Notes: a model not told the origin generated them from the sequence alone. Shown: positions 9,537 to 19,300, counted from the first letter of the stretch. The stretch is DNA of 64,000 bases from Proteobacteria bacterium bin106 (GCA_002238945.1 MPNI01000006.1:1-64000), one strand, 5' to 3'. Made by a program: numbers and translations.

Positions 9537-11288
9537 TTAAGAATCTCCAGGTGTATTATTTTGAGAACACTTTGAATCTACATTAAATACATAACCTCCC
9601 AATTCATCTTCCCAATACTCTCCTTGGAAGGGCCAGTACTCAAGTTTTTGGCCAATTTTCAGTTCCTGAAGACCTCCAATAAAGTTAGTACGTTCTTGTT
9701 CACGAGAGGCTACAATTTTAAGTTTTTCTCTAAGTTTATCGATCTTACCCAAGTTCATCTCCAATTGAATAAAGTCCGTTTGAGATGAAAGATCTCTAAG
9801 ATAGCTCAAAGACTCTCTGGCAATTTTGAGCAAATTCACTCCCCCTGTGTGCATGGCTGCTTCTTTCTTTTTACGCAAAAAATCAGCAAGCTCATCTTCT
9901 AATCCCACATTGCGCCATGCCGTTGGCGTGTTACCAAGTTTAGAAAGCTCTTGATCTGAACGCCTCACCGTTTCATAAGCAGCTTTAAAGACATTGGTTC
10001 GTGCAAGATAATCAATGATGGGCCAAGCTTTCTCGTAGCGATTAAGAGATCCATCCTTATAGGTTTTAATGAGATTAAAAAACTCCACAGGCTGTGAGTT
10101 GAACTCACCAATGACACGTTTCAAAGAAACATTGAGAGGTTTATAGGTGGAACGAAAGATCCGTTGAGATTGCTTAACTTGATTGTAACGACATAATCTA
10201 AGAAAGGTGATGGCCTGAAGAACATAGGATTCTGGATAAAAACGATTGCTATAAAAAGGAGAGTGGATGGTATGGATATTGCCTAACACATTGTTGTGTT
10301 TTTTTAAGATAAAAAAGGCCCATGCTGACTCAAATATCGTGTCAAGCCAGTATTCGTTATCACGCTGTACGTTAGCATAGTGCTGAAAAGCTTTACGAAA
10401 GTTGCGCTTTTCATAATAGCTACGTGCCATATTCAAACTCGCTTGAACAGCAAGGGTATCTGATCCTGCTTGAGCTGTTTGAAAATATTTGATGGCTCGT
10501 GCCAAGTTGTTCCGCAAAGCAGAAATCACACCAAGATGGAATTGAGCTTTGTGATAGTAAGTGCTTGAAGAATTAATACGTGAAAAACTCCTAGAAGCTT
10601 TCTGCCATGCTTTTTTGGAAAAAGCCTCAAGACCTTGATAATAAAAATAAAATCCTCGTGCAGCACCGGAAATGTTTGAAGGACTGATTTTACGAGAAAA
10701 AAGCTGGATAGCATGAGCCCTTCCCAGCCCCACACGGGAATCAATACGGCCAAGGGCAGTGGTGGCATTTTTAAACTGTGGATGATTAACTCCTTTTAAA
10801 AACACCAAAGAGTAGTATTTAGATGCTGAATAGGGCAAACCTGAACGTTCTAAAGAACGGGCCAAACCATAAGTTGCCTCGGTTTTCTCTTGGCCAGACT
10901 TAGGAAAGTTGTAAGATTTAAAATACTCTGGTGCTGCTGCTTGAAAGCGTTTTTTTACAAAGAGCTTTTTAGCTGTTTTTATATCACCATAAGCTTGAGG
11001 TATGAAAAGTGTTGTGACTGTCATCAAAGTCATAGCCAGTGTAACCAGCCCCAGTGTAACCAGACCTTGTAGCCTTACCACTGTCCCAGCTTTCAAACAC
11101 ATCTTAGAGAAAAATTTTAAGAGTGAATGCCATAATACATGACCTATCGCCACAGACGAGAGCTTTTGGCACAGCTTTTGGTGGCACAGCTTTTGGCACG
11201 AGCCTAGGCGAAAACTATCCATACGGTGAGTGTGATCGCCAGATGAAACATATGATGATGAGCTGGTCATGGCAGCTTTCATAGTCAT
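9537..11288 (-). CDS. Exported TPR protein, GltC-like
   Basis: 583 residues. A long n-region of about 70 residues carries repeat-encoded QKL/CQKLC units. It is followed by a hydrophobic core (LVTLGLVTLAMTLMTVTTLF, about 77-96) and a probable cleavage at about 101 after QAYG. The mature part is TPR-like (EYFKSYNFPKSGQ..ATYGLARSLERSG; YHKAQFHLGVISALRNNLA; QASLNMARSYYEKRNFRKAF). Between the second and third genes of the block encoding exported Glt-like proteins, it most resembles GltC, a periplasmic TPR protein of the M. xanthus gliding apparatus. No strong ribosome site precedes 11288, so the start is uncertain and the true one may lie nearer the signal peptide. Confidence 0.65.
   Translation of the reverse strand: MTMKAAMTSSSSYVSSGDHTHRMDSFRLGSCQKLCHQKLCQKLSSVAIGHVLWHSLLKFFSKMCLKAGTVVRLQGLVTLGLVTLAMTLMTVTTLFIPQAYGDIKTAKKLFVKKRFQAAAPEYFKSYNFPKSGQEKTEATYGLARSLERSGLPYSASKYYSLVFLKGVNHPQFKNATTALGRIDSRVGLGRAHAIQLFSRKISPSNISGAARGFYFYYQGLEAFSKKAWQKASRSFSRINSSSTYYHKAQFHLGVISALRNNLARAIKYFQTAQAGSDTLAVQASLNMARSYYEKRNFRKAFQHYANVQRDNEYWLDTIFESAWAFFILKKHNNVLGNIHTIHSPFYSNRFYPESYVLQAITFLRLCRYNQVKQSQRIFRSTYKPLNVSLKRVIGEFNSQPVEFFNLIKTYKDGSLNRYEKAWPIIDYLARTNVFKAAYETVRRSDQELSKLGNTPTAWRNVGLEDELADFLRKKKEAAMHTGGVNLLKIARESLSYLRDLSSQTDFIQLEMNLGKIDKLREKLKIVASREQERTNFIGGLQELKIGQKLEYWPFQGEYWEDELGGYVFNVDSKCSQNNTPGDS
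11161..11200. repeat. Imperfect 12-15 bp tandem repeat (AGCTTTTGGCAC units)
   Basis: Three AGCTTTTGG(TGG)CAC units in tandem. They encode the CQKLCHQKLCQKL segment in the leader of the GltC-like gene. Confidence 0.75.
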
Positions 11289-11442
11289 AATGGTTGTATT
11301 CTTTATGTATGCGTATACGTTCTATCAGTTTTATGTGTGCTATCTTTTCTATCTGCTTTTCTATCTGCTGTGTCCGTTTTGTCAGCCCTATCTATTCTTG
11401 CCCTATAAATCCACGGCAGCATCGGTTGATTACAAGCGATGT

Positions 11443-12255
11443 TTAAAAAAAACGACTGACACCCAATTTAAATACATAGTTTACCTTCCATCTTTTTTTA
11501 TCTGCTTGAGCACTCGCACCTGCATTAGTATCTGGCTGTGCCGTTTGCACACATAGTCCATCTGACTCACGTAGCCGATAAGGCATGTAGAGAATATCCC
11601 AACGGATGGCAATATTTTTTGTCAAAAATACCTTCTGCCCTCCTCCTAGATTCGCTGTGGGATAGTGAACCAATTTCTTACTTAACTTTGGCTGAGAAGT
11701 TTGCTCTCCTTGACTGCAATGATCGTATTGATAACTGATACCTGTCACGCCTCCACCACCTGTTAAGAAGAAGTCAAAATAGACAAGCTTGTTTGCTGAT
11801 GTTTGGAATTTGCCATAAAAAGGAGTCCATAAGATAGATCCCATACCAATATGCTGAGTACGATGAATGATGGTTTGGATCAGAAACTTGCTATTAAGTT
11901 CTGTTTTGGCGTTTCTATCCAAAGAAAGGCCATAATAGCCAGATGCTTCAAGAGCCAAAGCTTCATTAAAATGAAAGGTGAGGTTGAGATGGCCCATATA
12001 GGTATAAATGAAAGGATGATTAAAGATAGCTACCCCTTGAAGACCTGTCTCTAGGCGAAAGCTTTTGGTGAAATACTTAGGACGTATCACCCTGATCTCA
12101 AAGTCATCGAAACGATCATCTTTTTGGGCATAAACCTCTGAGAATAAAGGCAAGAGAAGCACAAGACATGCCATACCCTTTAGAGTACTCATCAGTATGC
12201 TCATCAGCAAGAAACGAGTGCCATAGAAGCGTATGGGTAAAGTGGATAGAGGCAT
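11443..12255 (-). CDS. Outer-membrane beta-barrel protein (OMP_myx_plus type), GltA/GltB/CglE-like
   Basis: 270 residues with a signal peptide (core MACLVLLLPLFSEVYA) and alternating aromatic/hydrophobic strands through to a C-terminal FKLGVSRFF. Such an ending with terminal Phe is the outer-membrane insertion signal used by barrel proteins. Features such as FNHPFIYTYMGHLNLTFHFN and YGLSLDRN resemble the outer-membrane barrel domain found in Myxococcales gliding clusters (GltA, GltB, CglE relatives). It sits directly behind the second ExbD gene (17-bp gap), as expected for the outer-membrane end of the machine. The start may be at the internal ATG at 12204; no ribosome site decides it. Confidence 0.7.
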   Translation of the reverse strand: MPLSTLPIRFYGTRFLLMSILMSTLKGMACLVLLLPLFSEVYAQKDDRFDDFEIRVIRPKYFTKSFRLETGLQGVAIFNHPFIYTYMGHLNLTFHFNEALALEASGYYGLSLDRNAKTELNSKFLIQTIIHRTQHIGMGSILWTPFYGKFQTSANKLVYFDFFLTGGGGVTGISYQYDHCSQGEQTSQPKLSKKLVHYPTANLGGGQKVFLTKNIAIRWDILYMPYRLRESDGLCVQTAQPDTNAGASAQADKKRWKVNYVFKLGVSRFF

Positions 12256-12272
12256 GCAAAGACTTTATGTTG

Positions 12273-12794
12273 TTATTCGGGCTCTTTAAGTACCATCAAT
12301 TTAAAGGAGATAAACTCTGCTTGTTGAGCAGATTTCATAACTCTTCGAAGCACCACAAAGTCATGTTTTTTATCAATTTCCATAGTAAGTGCATCAGGAC
12401 TAATGGAGTCAGGATCTTCCACCTCAGAGAGTTTTTGTCTGCGACGTTCTTTGTTCTTTTCACTCATTTTTTCAAGCTCATCATAAAGACCCAGTAAAGC
12501 CCCCTGACCACCACGCTTATCTTCTTGAGTAAAATCACCTGTGGCAGGATCCACACTTGCTACTTTTTTTTCATTGAATCTCAGCTCTGTTTTTGTAACG
12601 GTAATAATAGGAATTTCATCTAATGAACGCAGAGTAACCGATTCTGGAATATCCAAACCTTGAGTTATACTATGATTTACAGGATCTGTGGAAAAGCTCA
12701 TAAGCAAAAATAAAATAAGAATAGAAAAAATATCAAGCATGGGCATGATATTGAGTACCAGGGTTTCATTCGATCCACTATCCACTGCTGCCAT
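12273..12794 (-). CDS. ExbD/TolR-type motor subunit, AglQ/AglS-like (second copy)
   Basis: 173 residues: a short cytoplasmic N-terminus, one membrane helix (IMPMLDIFSILILFLLMSF) and a periplasmic domain. Asp21 in the helix matches the proton-path Asp of TolR and ExbD. The periplasmic part is charged and includes a Lys/Glu/Arg-rich helix (EKMSEKNKERRRQKL) longer than in plain ExbD. With the paired ExbD upstream and the TolQ homologue it would form a proton-driven motor of the AglRQS kind. Confidence 0.85.
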   Translation of the reverse strand: MAAVDSGSNETLVLNIMPMLDIFSILILFLLMSFSTDPVNHSITQGLDIPESVTLRSLDEIPIITVTKTELRFNEKKVASVDPATGDFTQEDKRGGQGALLGLYDELEKMSEKNKERRRQKLSEVEDPDSISPDALTMEIDKKHDFVVLRRVMKSAQQAEFISFKLMVLKEPE

Positions 12795-12944
12795 TATGAG
12801 GATCCTATGAAGTAAGTGTGAGACTCAGTTGTTAGTGCCGTTAGTACGTTTGTGTTATCGTTCTACGATGATGAGCTTTTAAAGTGAAAAATAGCTGTTT
12901 AATACCCATATATACATATAAAAACACATCCTCATACGATGCTC

Positions 12945-13502
12945 CTAAAGGATCACATTACCCATAACGACTTTGGGATACAGATACACTTGGTTTGTCT
13001 TACTTTGGGGATCTTTATTAGGGTCACTAGGAATAACGTTTTCTTCACCTTTGGCAAGAAACTTAATAGCATCCACCACTTTCATCACACTGTCATAGCC
13101 AACATCATCTTCTACAAACAGTGTCATTTTATCTGTTAGAGGATACTTCACTCGTGTATCAATCAAAGCTTTGTGCATAGCTGTGATACCACTATCTGAA
13201 AGATCAAAAGTTTTTAAGTTACTATCCCGTTCCCCTGTCTCGTAGAATGTCTCTAATTCAATTTTTTCTGAATCTATCGACACATTGACACTGATAGTAC
13301 GTTTGGTCTTTTCTGGTTTTTCCGTTTCTTTGTTAGAAAAGAAAGGAGCCTGGACCTCAACAACACCGATGTTGATAAAGACAGCAGAAAATAACAAAAA
13401 GGTGGTTAAAAGAGAAAAAACATCAATAAACGGCATAACATTCAAATCAATGGGACCTGAATCTTCGTGCATTTTAAATTTACGTTTGCGTCTGCTGTTC
13501 AC
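12945..13502 (-). CDS. ExbD/TolR-type motor subunit, AglQ/AglS-like (first copy)
   Basis: 185 residues. A basic N-terminus (MNSRRKRKFKM) sets the cytoplasmic side. It is followed by the helix VMPFIDVFSLLTTFLLFSA with Asp27 at the conserved proton-binding position, and a periplasmic domain with the usual ExbD pattern near its end (MTLFVEDDVGYDSVMKVVDA). Two ExbD-type subunits next to one TolQ-type subunit is the AglR-AglQ-AglS composition. Confidence 0.88.
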   Translation of the reverse strand: MNSRRKRKFKMHEDSGPIDLNVMPFIDVFSLLTTFLLFSAVFINIGVVEVQAPFFSNKETEKPEKTKRTISVNVSIDSEKIELETFYETGERDSNLKTFDLSDSGITAMHKALIDTRVKYPLTDKMTLFVEDDVGYDSVMKVVDAIKFLAKGEENVIPSDPNKDPQSKTNQVYLYPKVVMGNVIL

Positions 13503-13533
13503 GTGATATTTTCAAACCTTTTTAACTCTTTTT

Positions 13534-13576
13534 GATGGCTCTTGTCGCTGATGGCTCTTGTCGCTGATGGCTCGTC
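13534..13576. repeat. 16-bp tandem repeat (GATGGCTCTTGTCGCT, about 2.7 copies)
   Basis: Two full units and a partial third fill the short spacer between the TolQ-type gene and the first ExbD gene. Confidence 0.85.
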
Positions 13577-13602
13577 ACTGTTTCCAATATATGGAATATG
13601 TT

Positions 13603-14259
13603 TTAGTCCATGCTTTTGGATTGTATTTTCATTTTACGTGTATAAAGAAGATCGATAAGCTTGGCAGAATGTTGGTTGATATCATCAAGTATTTGTTTTT
13701 GCTTCCATTGTAAAATCCCATACGCTAACAGACATAATAAGGCCGTGGTTAAACCAAAAGATGTTGCTGTAAGGGCTTCAGCAATACCTGCAGCTAATTG
13801 AGTTTGTTTTTCAGCTCCGGTGGTATCAGCAGCTGCTTTAAACGAATGCATCAAACCAAAGATGGTTCCCAACAATCCAAGCAATGTTGCCACATTGGCT
13901 GTGGTTGCAAGAAGAGGCGTGGATCTGGTGACATCAGGCGTCACTTGAAGGTTAGCATGCTCTAAGGCGTATTCGATCTCAGAAGGTGAATGGTTGGCTT
14001 TCTTCAGCCCTTGAGAGATCACATGAGGTAGCAGTGCTGGTTTGTATTTCTTACATAGCCGTATACCGTTTTCAATGGAATTGTTCATGATGTATTTCTG
14101 TACACCACTCATAAACTCATTGGAGTTGGCAAGGTCATAAGTTGTCCACATACGGATAACACGTTCCACAATAATGATGATGGAAAAGATCAGGGTAAAG
14201 AGAATCCCCAACATCACTGGCCATCCGCCCTGAAGAAAAAAGTGTTGAATGGTATCCAT
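13603..14259 (-). CDS. MotA/TolQ/ExbB proton-channel subunit, AglR-like
   Basis: 218 residues with the three-helix TolQ topology: helix about 13-35 (VMLGILFTLIFSIIIIVE), a cytoplasmic loop, helix about 117-140 (ATTANVATLLGLLGTIFGLM) and helix about 160-182. The LLGTIFGL and TATSFGL motifs are the conserved channel segments of the family. It is the first gene of the minus-strand block and provides the stator ring for the two ExbD-like subunits. Together they would use the proton gradient to move or energise the FHA/TonB_C protein and the periplasmic TPR proteins. Confidence 0.9.
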   Translation of the reverse strand: MDTIQHFFLQGGWPVMLGILFTLIFSIIIIVERVIRMWTTYDLANSNEFMSGVQKYIMNNSIENGIRLCKKYKPALLPHVISQGLKKANHSPSEIEYALEHANLQVTPDVTRSTPLLATTANVATLLGLLGTIFGLMHSFKAAADTTGAEKQTQLAAGIAEALTATSFGLTTALLCLLAYGILQWKQKQILDDINQHSAKLIDLLYTRKMKIQSKSMD

Positions 14260-14862
14260 GTAGACTCCTTGTTATAGTGATATACTCACTGCCATATGCT
14301 CACTAAAAGTTATAAAAATGTCTCGACCAGTACTTTCTCTAGTTTTCGCTAGCTCTAGTTTTCTCTAGCTCTAGTTAGCCTCAGTTTCTACGATTATGCC
14401 ATGTTGACAACATCTGAGAGTTGTCTCTGTATGCCTGCTTCTACCTGTCTCTATAACTGTATATGAATTGTATATGAATATTTTATTTCACAGATTCTCA
14501 TGACCTTCAAATATTATAACACTATTTCCATACCCAGTTGGTTACTTGAGAATATACTAGCCATAATAAGCATGTCCAGTGAGTAGAGATGGGCAATTTA
14601 TGGCAGTACGACTAGCCATATCCATCTTGTATTCTACGCTCCATCGTCTTTGTGATAGTGATATTAAAGTATACTAAGAAGATATTTCCTCATTTGTGAG
14701 ATCAGCTTGCTTACTGACTCGTGAGCAGGCTGGAGAGATTTTCTCTACAAAACAGGTATGGTGTTTTTCAAAGTCACCGAAAAGATCTCCAAACGAACCT
14801 GCTCAAACCGTATGGGTTGAACTGTTAGATGATTCTTTGCTAAGAGGTTTGATATCAAATCA
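14260..14862. other. Divergent intergenic region
   Basis: About 600 bp between the AglR-like gene (left, minus) and the ATP-binding regulator (right, plus). It should carry promoters for both. It contains a degenerate tandem repeat at about 14337-14380 (CTAGTTTTCTCTAGCT-type units). I see no convincing promoter, RNA gene or hairpin. Confidence 0.4.
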
Positions 14863-15816
14863 GTGGTGACTTACATTCAAGACGCACGCATAAGAGAGCC
14901 ATTACAACAGACGTGCCTCAAAGAATTCATCTCTTTGCAGTGGATTGCAACAACCACCATAGAAGCCTTTCAAAAAGCCATCCAATCTCATCCTTGTAGC
15001 ATTGTCATCACCACCCACACCGATCTTGAAAGCATAGATAGTGATAAAGTGGACTATCTTGAAAATACCAAAGTGATCCTTTTATGTTTTGAAAACTCCA
15101 GTAACTATGCCATGCTCGCAAAACATTTCCACTACCCTTTCGATCACCTAATCATGGCCTCTTATGGCACACAACTCTACCTTAAAGAAGTGCTTCATTC
15201 CCTGAAACATACCTTACGTGTAACTCATCAGCCACAAAGTATCCGAGATTACATGATAAACACCCACAACTATCATCATGCCTGGTTAGCCAGCTCTTAT
15301 GATATCTCCCTACTCTCTCAACGTATCCATCACACCATGAACACATGTGGTATCAGACGTTTTCAAAGACAACGCCTTCTCTCTATGACTTACGAACTCT
15401 TAAGCAATGCCATCTATGATGCGCCACACAGTGCCCAACTTACAGATTACCCATGCATCGATAAAGCCCAACCTCTACATCTCAAACCATCTCATTGGCC
15501 CCAATGCGAGTGGGGAGCTGATGGCAAGGTTTTTGCCATAGGAGTCAAGGATCCTTTTGGCACTTTAAATTATGACATCCTCAGAGATCATCTCAGTAAA
15601 GTGCTTCATCGTCATGCCCCCTCCCATGTTATGGAATACAAAGAACAAGGTGGTGCTGGGCTAGGCTTTTTTAAGTTGTTTCTCTGTGCTGATGCTCTCA
15701 TTGTGGAAGTATCCAAACAACGCTTTAGTCACATCATCGCCTTAATCGATATATCTCAACCCTCACAAGCTCCCAAACAAGAAAAAATGTTTCACTATAT
15801 CCACCATAAGTCTTAA
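14863..15816 (+). CDS. Regulatory protein with C-terminal HATPase_c (anti-sigma-factor-kinase-like) domain
   Basis: 317 residues starting with GTG; an in-frame stop lies at 14830, so the start can only be here or at the next GTG. The N-terminal third has a receiver-like alternation (CSIVITTHTDLESI, TKVILLCF) but no clear phospho-acceptor set. The C-terminal half has the GHKL ATPase pattern: an N-box-like helix RQRLLSMTYELLSNAIYDAP and a later GGAGLGFFKLFLCADAL lid. This resembles RsbW/SpoIIAB-type kinases and related single-domain ATPases in deltaproteobacteria. It could regulate the divergent Glt-like operon, but that rests on position alone. Confidence 0.6.
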   Translation: MVTYIQDARIREPLQQTCLKEFISLQWIATTTIEAFQKAIQSHPCSIVITTHTDLESIDSDKVDYLENTKVILLCFENSSNYAMLAKHFHYPFDHLIMASYGTQLYLKEVLHSLKHTLRVTHQPQSIRDYMINTHNYHHAWLASSYDISLLSQRIHHTMNTCGIRRFQRQRLLSMTYELLSNAIYDAPHSAQLTDYPCIDKAQPLHLKPSHWPQCEWGADGKVFAIGVKDPFGTLNYDILRDHLSKVLHRHAPSHVMEYKEQGGAGLGFFKLFLCADALIVEVSKQRFSHIIALIDISQPSQAPKQEKMFHYIHHKS

Positions 15817-15860
15817 GGCCCCACTAGCTCTCCTAGCTAGCTCTCTAGCTCTCATTTTCA

Positions 15861-15907
15861 TTAGCTCATTGTCTTAGCTCATTGTCTTAGCTCATTTTCA
15901 TTAGCTA
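15861..15907. repeat. 13-bp tandem repeat (TTAGCTCATTGTC, about 2.8 copies) between convergent genes
   Basis: Two full units (15861-15873, 15874-15886) and a partial third, flanked by two copies of CTCATTTTCATTAGCT. It fills the gap between the plus-strand regulator and the end of the permease gene. Upstream there are further TAGCTC fragments from 15823. Confidence 0.85.
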
Positions 15908-18528
15908 GGCCGATTCAATCGTGGCCAAAGCGGCTGATGAAGAGCTCTTGAGCAAATAAACCATGCCGTAAAGGTGGCTGTGATCACCCCCATAACACTG
16001 ATAGCCACTAAATAGGGAAGATGGATAAGCTCAGGATTTGCATTATCAAAGACCGTGACATTTAACACATAACTCACCGCTATAGCACCTGCAATACCAC
16101 TCAAAGTAGCACACATGGCAAGCAGAGAGTACTCCATCACAAGAGAGCGTTGCGTGGTGCGTTTAGGACATCCTAAAGCCACTAACAAGGCCATATTCCT
16201 TAGCCTTGAAACCACCGTGTAATGAATATTAAACGTAAAAATAGCAAAACCTATGAATAAAGAAAGAATAGCCATAGCTATCAAAGCTAAAGACACCCGA
16301 CTGATAATCTCTTCTAAAACACTCACCACTCGACGCACATCGACAATGGAGATATTAGGCATAGCTTGAATAATACGTGATTGGATGATTTGGCTAGTGG
16401 TTTGATCAGATGTGGACAAAACTCCAATATGCGTTTTAGGAGCTTCTTCAAGAACACCAGGTTGAAATTGAATAAAAAAGTTGGGCTGAATACTCAACCA
16501 ATCCACTTTTCTAACACTTGTCACATCTCCTGAAACCTCAATACCGCCAATATTAAACTGCAAACGATCACCTAATGTCATACCGATACGTTTACCGAAA
16601 TTATCGGTAATGGAAACCTCAGGATATTCTCTTTGCTTTGGATCCCACGGACCTTCATAAAATTTTCCTGCCACCACCGTTTCAGATGGAGAAAGCTGCT
16701 CTCTATAAGTCACACGCATAGTACGGTTAGTGAGTCCACGAGAGCGTTGCTCTTCTGTGGCTTCATTATCTGTATGTTCGATACGCTTGAAGGGCTCATT
16801 GTTTATGGTTTTAAGTTCCACAATAATAAATGGACTATCCACCCAGCCATCAAGAAGACCTTCTTCACTCAGCATATTTCTCAACCCAGAAAGCTGTTCA
16901 GGTTGGATATCCAAAAAGAAAAGGTCCGGGGTTTTTTGACTACGGGTGATATTTTTTTCAATACTATGTTGAAGGAGTGGAATAATGGTCAGTAACATGA
17001 TACCTCCGGCTAAGGAAAGAAAGGAAGCATGCCAGTAAAAAGGATTTTTTTTGATCCACATACGCGCAAGACGTAATGACAATGGAATAGAGGTGTGGTG
17101 TGGTAATATACCCACACCTCTGCTAAATAAGCGCGATAGCATAGAAAGTAACACCGTAGCACACAGTATCACACCCAGAAAAATTCCTCCCACTTGCCAA
17201 GATGACGTAGAGGTATAACTGAGTAAGGCAAACACCATAAGAGTGGGAAGAAACCAAAGAATATCAAATAATCTGGTAGACGTTGGTTGCTGTTGATAAG
17301 GTTTAAAAAGTTCTCCAAGAGGTCCTTTGAGTTGTTTAACCATACTAGGAAGACATAGAGATAAGGCACACACAGAAGAACCCAACCACATAAATGTCAT
17401 ATACAAACCATTGAGTTGAAAACCCACATCTTCTGCAACAGCCCAACCCAATAACTGAGGAAGTAACCATCCTGCAGCTAAAGACAGTACCGAGGTGAGG
17501 AGAGTAGCAAAGGCAGATAAGAGAAGGATTTCGATAATCGTTGGTATCAAAGCTTGCAAAGGAGTGAGACCAAGATGAATCAAAGTACCACTTTCTTTAC
17601 GCTTTCTACCTAAATAGTTACCAAAAAGATAACAGGTACTCATACACGCCAAAAAGAAAGCCACAAGACTGACTAAAGAAAGATAGGAGCTCAGGCTACG
17701 GATCAAAAAATTGGAATCATCAGAAAGTTCGTTATGATCTTCAATGGAAATACTAGGGCTTTGTAAAGCCTGTTGCAGAGATCGAGTGAGTTGAGCAAGC
17801 TGGATATTATTTTGCTTAGGAGTAGACAGATTTTTTAAAGCATAGAGATGATCATTCCATACACTGGAACCCTTTTGGACCAATCCTGTTTGAACAAGAT
17901 AATGACGTGATATATACACCTTAGGTGCAAGAGATGGAGAAATGGCAGAAACACCACCATCTTCTTTAATATACTCCCCAACCGTAAAGGTAAGATCTCC
18001 CACAGTAACAAGATCTCCTGTAGATAAAGATAGTCTTTGAGCACTATCTTTATCCATAAACACCTGAGGTGTTTGTGTTGCAGAATGAAGAGATCTTATA
18101 ACAGTATTTAAAGAATGGCCCGATTCTAAAAGAATCTGGCCATAAAGTGGATAATGATTTTCTATAAAAATCAATTCCCCCAAACGTGTCAGATGAATAG
18201 AAGATGAAACATCTTTTTTACTCACCATAGAATACATACGCGTACGATGGGTATAAGCATGTAACTTAGAGGCAAGAATATCTTTAGCTTCTTTAAGCTC
18301 TTCAGCAGAAAAGATCCGTCTTCCACTCATGGTGATATCACTTGCAGCAATGATTTGAGAACGCTTTTTAGTAGAGGATTCAAAAGAATTTTTGAATCCA
18401 TCCACAAGCGTGATACCACTAAGCCCCACAGCCAAAGAGAGAATAAAGAGTAAGGCAAATGACGCGTTTGCTCGGATATTTTGTAAAGCTAAACGAACAG
18501 ATAAATAGACATACATCACAATAGCCAT
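15901..18528 (-). CDS. ybbP: ABC transporter permease, FtsX/YbbP-like
   Basis: 875 residues with two FtsX-type permease units. There is an N-terminal helix (about 15-35) and a periplasmic domain, then helix clusters near 280-395, 425-475 and 505-525, a second periplasmic domain, and a last group of three helices near 745-860 (ALIAMAILSLFIGFAIFTF; ALGCPKRTTQRSLVMEY loop). The long duplicated layout is that of YbbP (about 800 aa) rather than of LolC/LolE. It is encoded just after the ATPase gene (25-bp gap) and behind tesA, the classical tesA-ybbA-ybbP neighbourhood. The substrate is unknown; extraction of lipids or lipoproteins from the inner membrane is a reasonable guess. Confidence 0.82.
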   Translation of the reverse strand: MAIVMYVYLSVRLALQNIRANASFALLFILSLAVGLSGITLVDGFKNSFESSTKKRSQIIAASDITMSGRRIFSAEELKEAKDILASKLHAYTHRTRMYSMVSKKDVSSSIHLTRLGELIFIENHYPLYGQILLESGHSLNTVIRSLHSATQTPQVFMDKDSAQRLSLSTGDLVTVGDLTFTVGEYIKEDGGVSAISPSLAPKVYISRHYLVQTGLVQKGSSVWNDHLYALKNLSTPKQNNIQLAQLTRSLQQALQSPSISIEDHNELSDDSNFLIRSLSSYLSLVSLVAFFLACMSTCYLFGNYLGRKRKESGTLIHLGLTPLQALIPTIIEILLLSAFATLLTSVLSLAAGWLLPQLLGWAVAEDVGFQLNGLYMTFMWLGSSVCALSLCLPSMVKQLKGPLGELFKPYQQQPTSTRLFDILWFLPTLMVFALLSYTSTSSWQVGGIFLGVILCATVLLSMLSRLFSRGVGILPHHTSIPLSLRLARMWIKKNPFYWHASFLSLAGGIMLLTIIPLLQHSIEKNITRSQKTPDLFFLDIQPEQLSGLRNMLSEEGLLDGWVDSPFIIVELKTINNEPFKRIEHTDNEATEEQRSRGLTNRTMRVTYREQLSPSETVVAGKFYEGPWDPKQREYPEVSITDNFGKRIGMTLGDRLQFNIGGIEVSGDVTSVRKVDWLSIQPNFFIQFQPGVLEEAPKTHIGVLSTSDQTTSQIIQSRIIQAMPNISIVDVRRVVSVLEEIISRVSLALIAMAILSLFIGFAIFTFNIHYTVVSRLRNMALLVALGCPKRTTQRSLVMEYSLLAMCATLSGIAGAIAVSYVLNVTVFDNANPELIHLPYLVAISVMGVITATFTAWFICSRALHQPLWPRLNRPS

Positions 18529-18553
18529 TTTTTATAAGATGAGAAAGGTCACA

Positions 18554-19264
18554 TTACACATCCGACGAACTGACAAGTTTGCCTTTTTTCAGTGTGTATA
18601 TCTTATGACATTTTTTTGCTAACAGTGGGTTATGAGTCACCAAGATCAGTGTCATATGACGTTTTTTAACCAATTTCCATAAAATCTCCATCACCCCTTC
18701 TCCTGTATCAGGATCGAGGTTACCACTGGGCTCATCGGCAATAAGGATTTTAGGCTGGGTCACAAAAGCACGAGCGATAGCCACTCGTTGCTTCTCACCA
18801 CCGGATAATTCACTGGGAAGATGATGACAACGATCAGCAAGTCCTACATCAGCTAGAGCTTGAAGGCTTAAAGAGGCAATAGACGCTTTGGACATTTTTT
18901 GGGGTTGAGTTCGTGTTTGTGCTATCTCTAAAGCAAGAGCCACATTTTCTTGAGCACTGAGATGATCCATTAAGTGAAATTCTTGAAAGATCATACCAAT
19001 ATGATCTCTGCGAAAAAGAGCTCTTTGAGTGGTATCCATACTTTGTAAAGATTGATCCAACAGAATGATCTCACCACTATCAGCGTCATCCAATCCTGCA
19101 ATCAATGAAAGGAATGTGGATTTTCCACTTCCTGATTGTCCAATAATGGCAGCACTCTCACTATCAAAACCCTGAAAGTCTAAATGATCCAAAACGGTTA
19201 TGGTGTGCTTAGGCTGTTTAAAGGTTTTACAGAGATTTTTGATATGGATGGTTACATGATTCAT
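18554..19264 (-). CDS. ybbA: ABC transporter ATP-binding protein, LolD/YbbA-like
   Basis: 236 residues, a standard single ABC cassette: Walker [10 protein letters not shown] (42-50), signature [15 protein letters not shown], Walker [13 protein letters not shown] and the switch His in LVTHN. The MacB/LolD subfamily pattern ([20 protein letters not shown]) is plain. It would power the FtsX-like permease encoded immediately downstream. Confidence 0.93.
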   Translation of the reverse strand: MNHVTIHIKNLCKTFKQPKHTITVLDHLDFQGFDSESAAIIGQSGSGKSTFLSLIAGLDDADSGEIILLDQSLQSMDTTQRALFRRDHIGMIFQEFHLMDHLSAQENVALALEIAQTRTQPQKMSKASIASLSLQALADVGLADRCHHLPSELSGGEKQRVAIARAFVTQPKILIADEPSGNLDPDTGEGVMEILWKLVKKRHMTLILVTHNPLLAKKCHKIYTLKKGKLVSSSDV

Positions 19265-19300
19265 TTATGACCCAAAATGTCTGATAACAATACAGCCATC

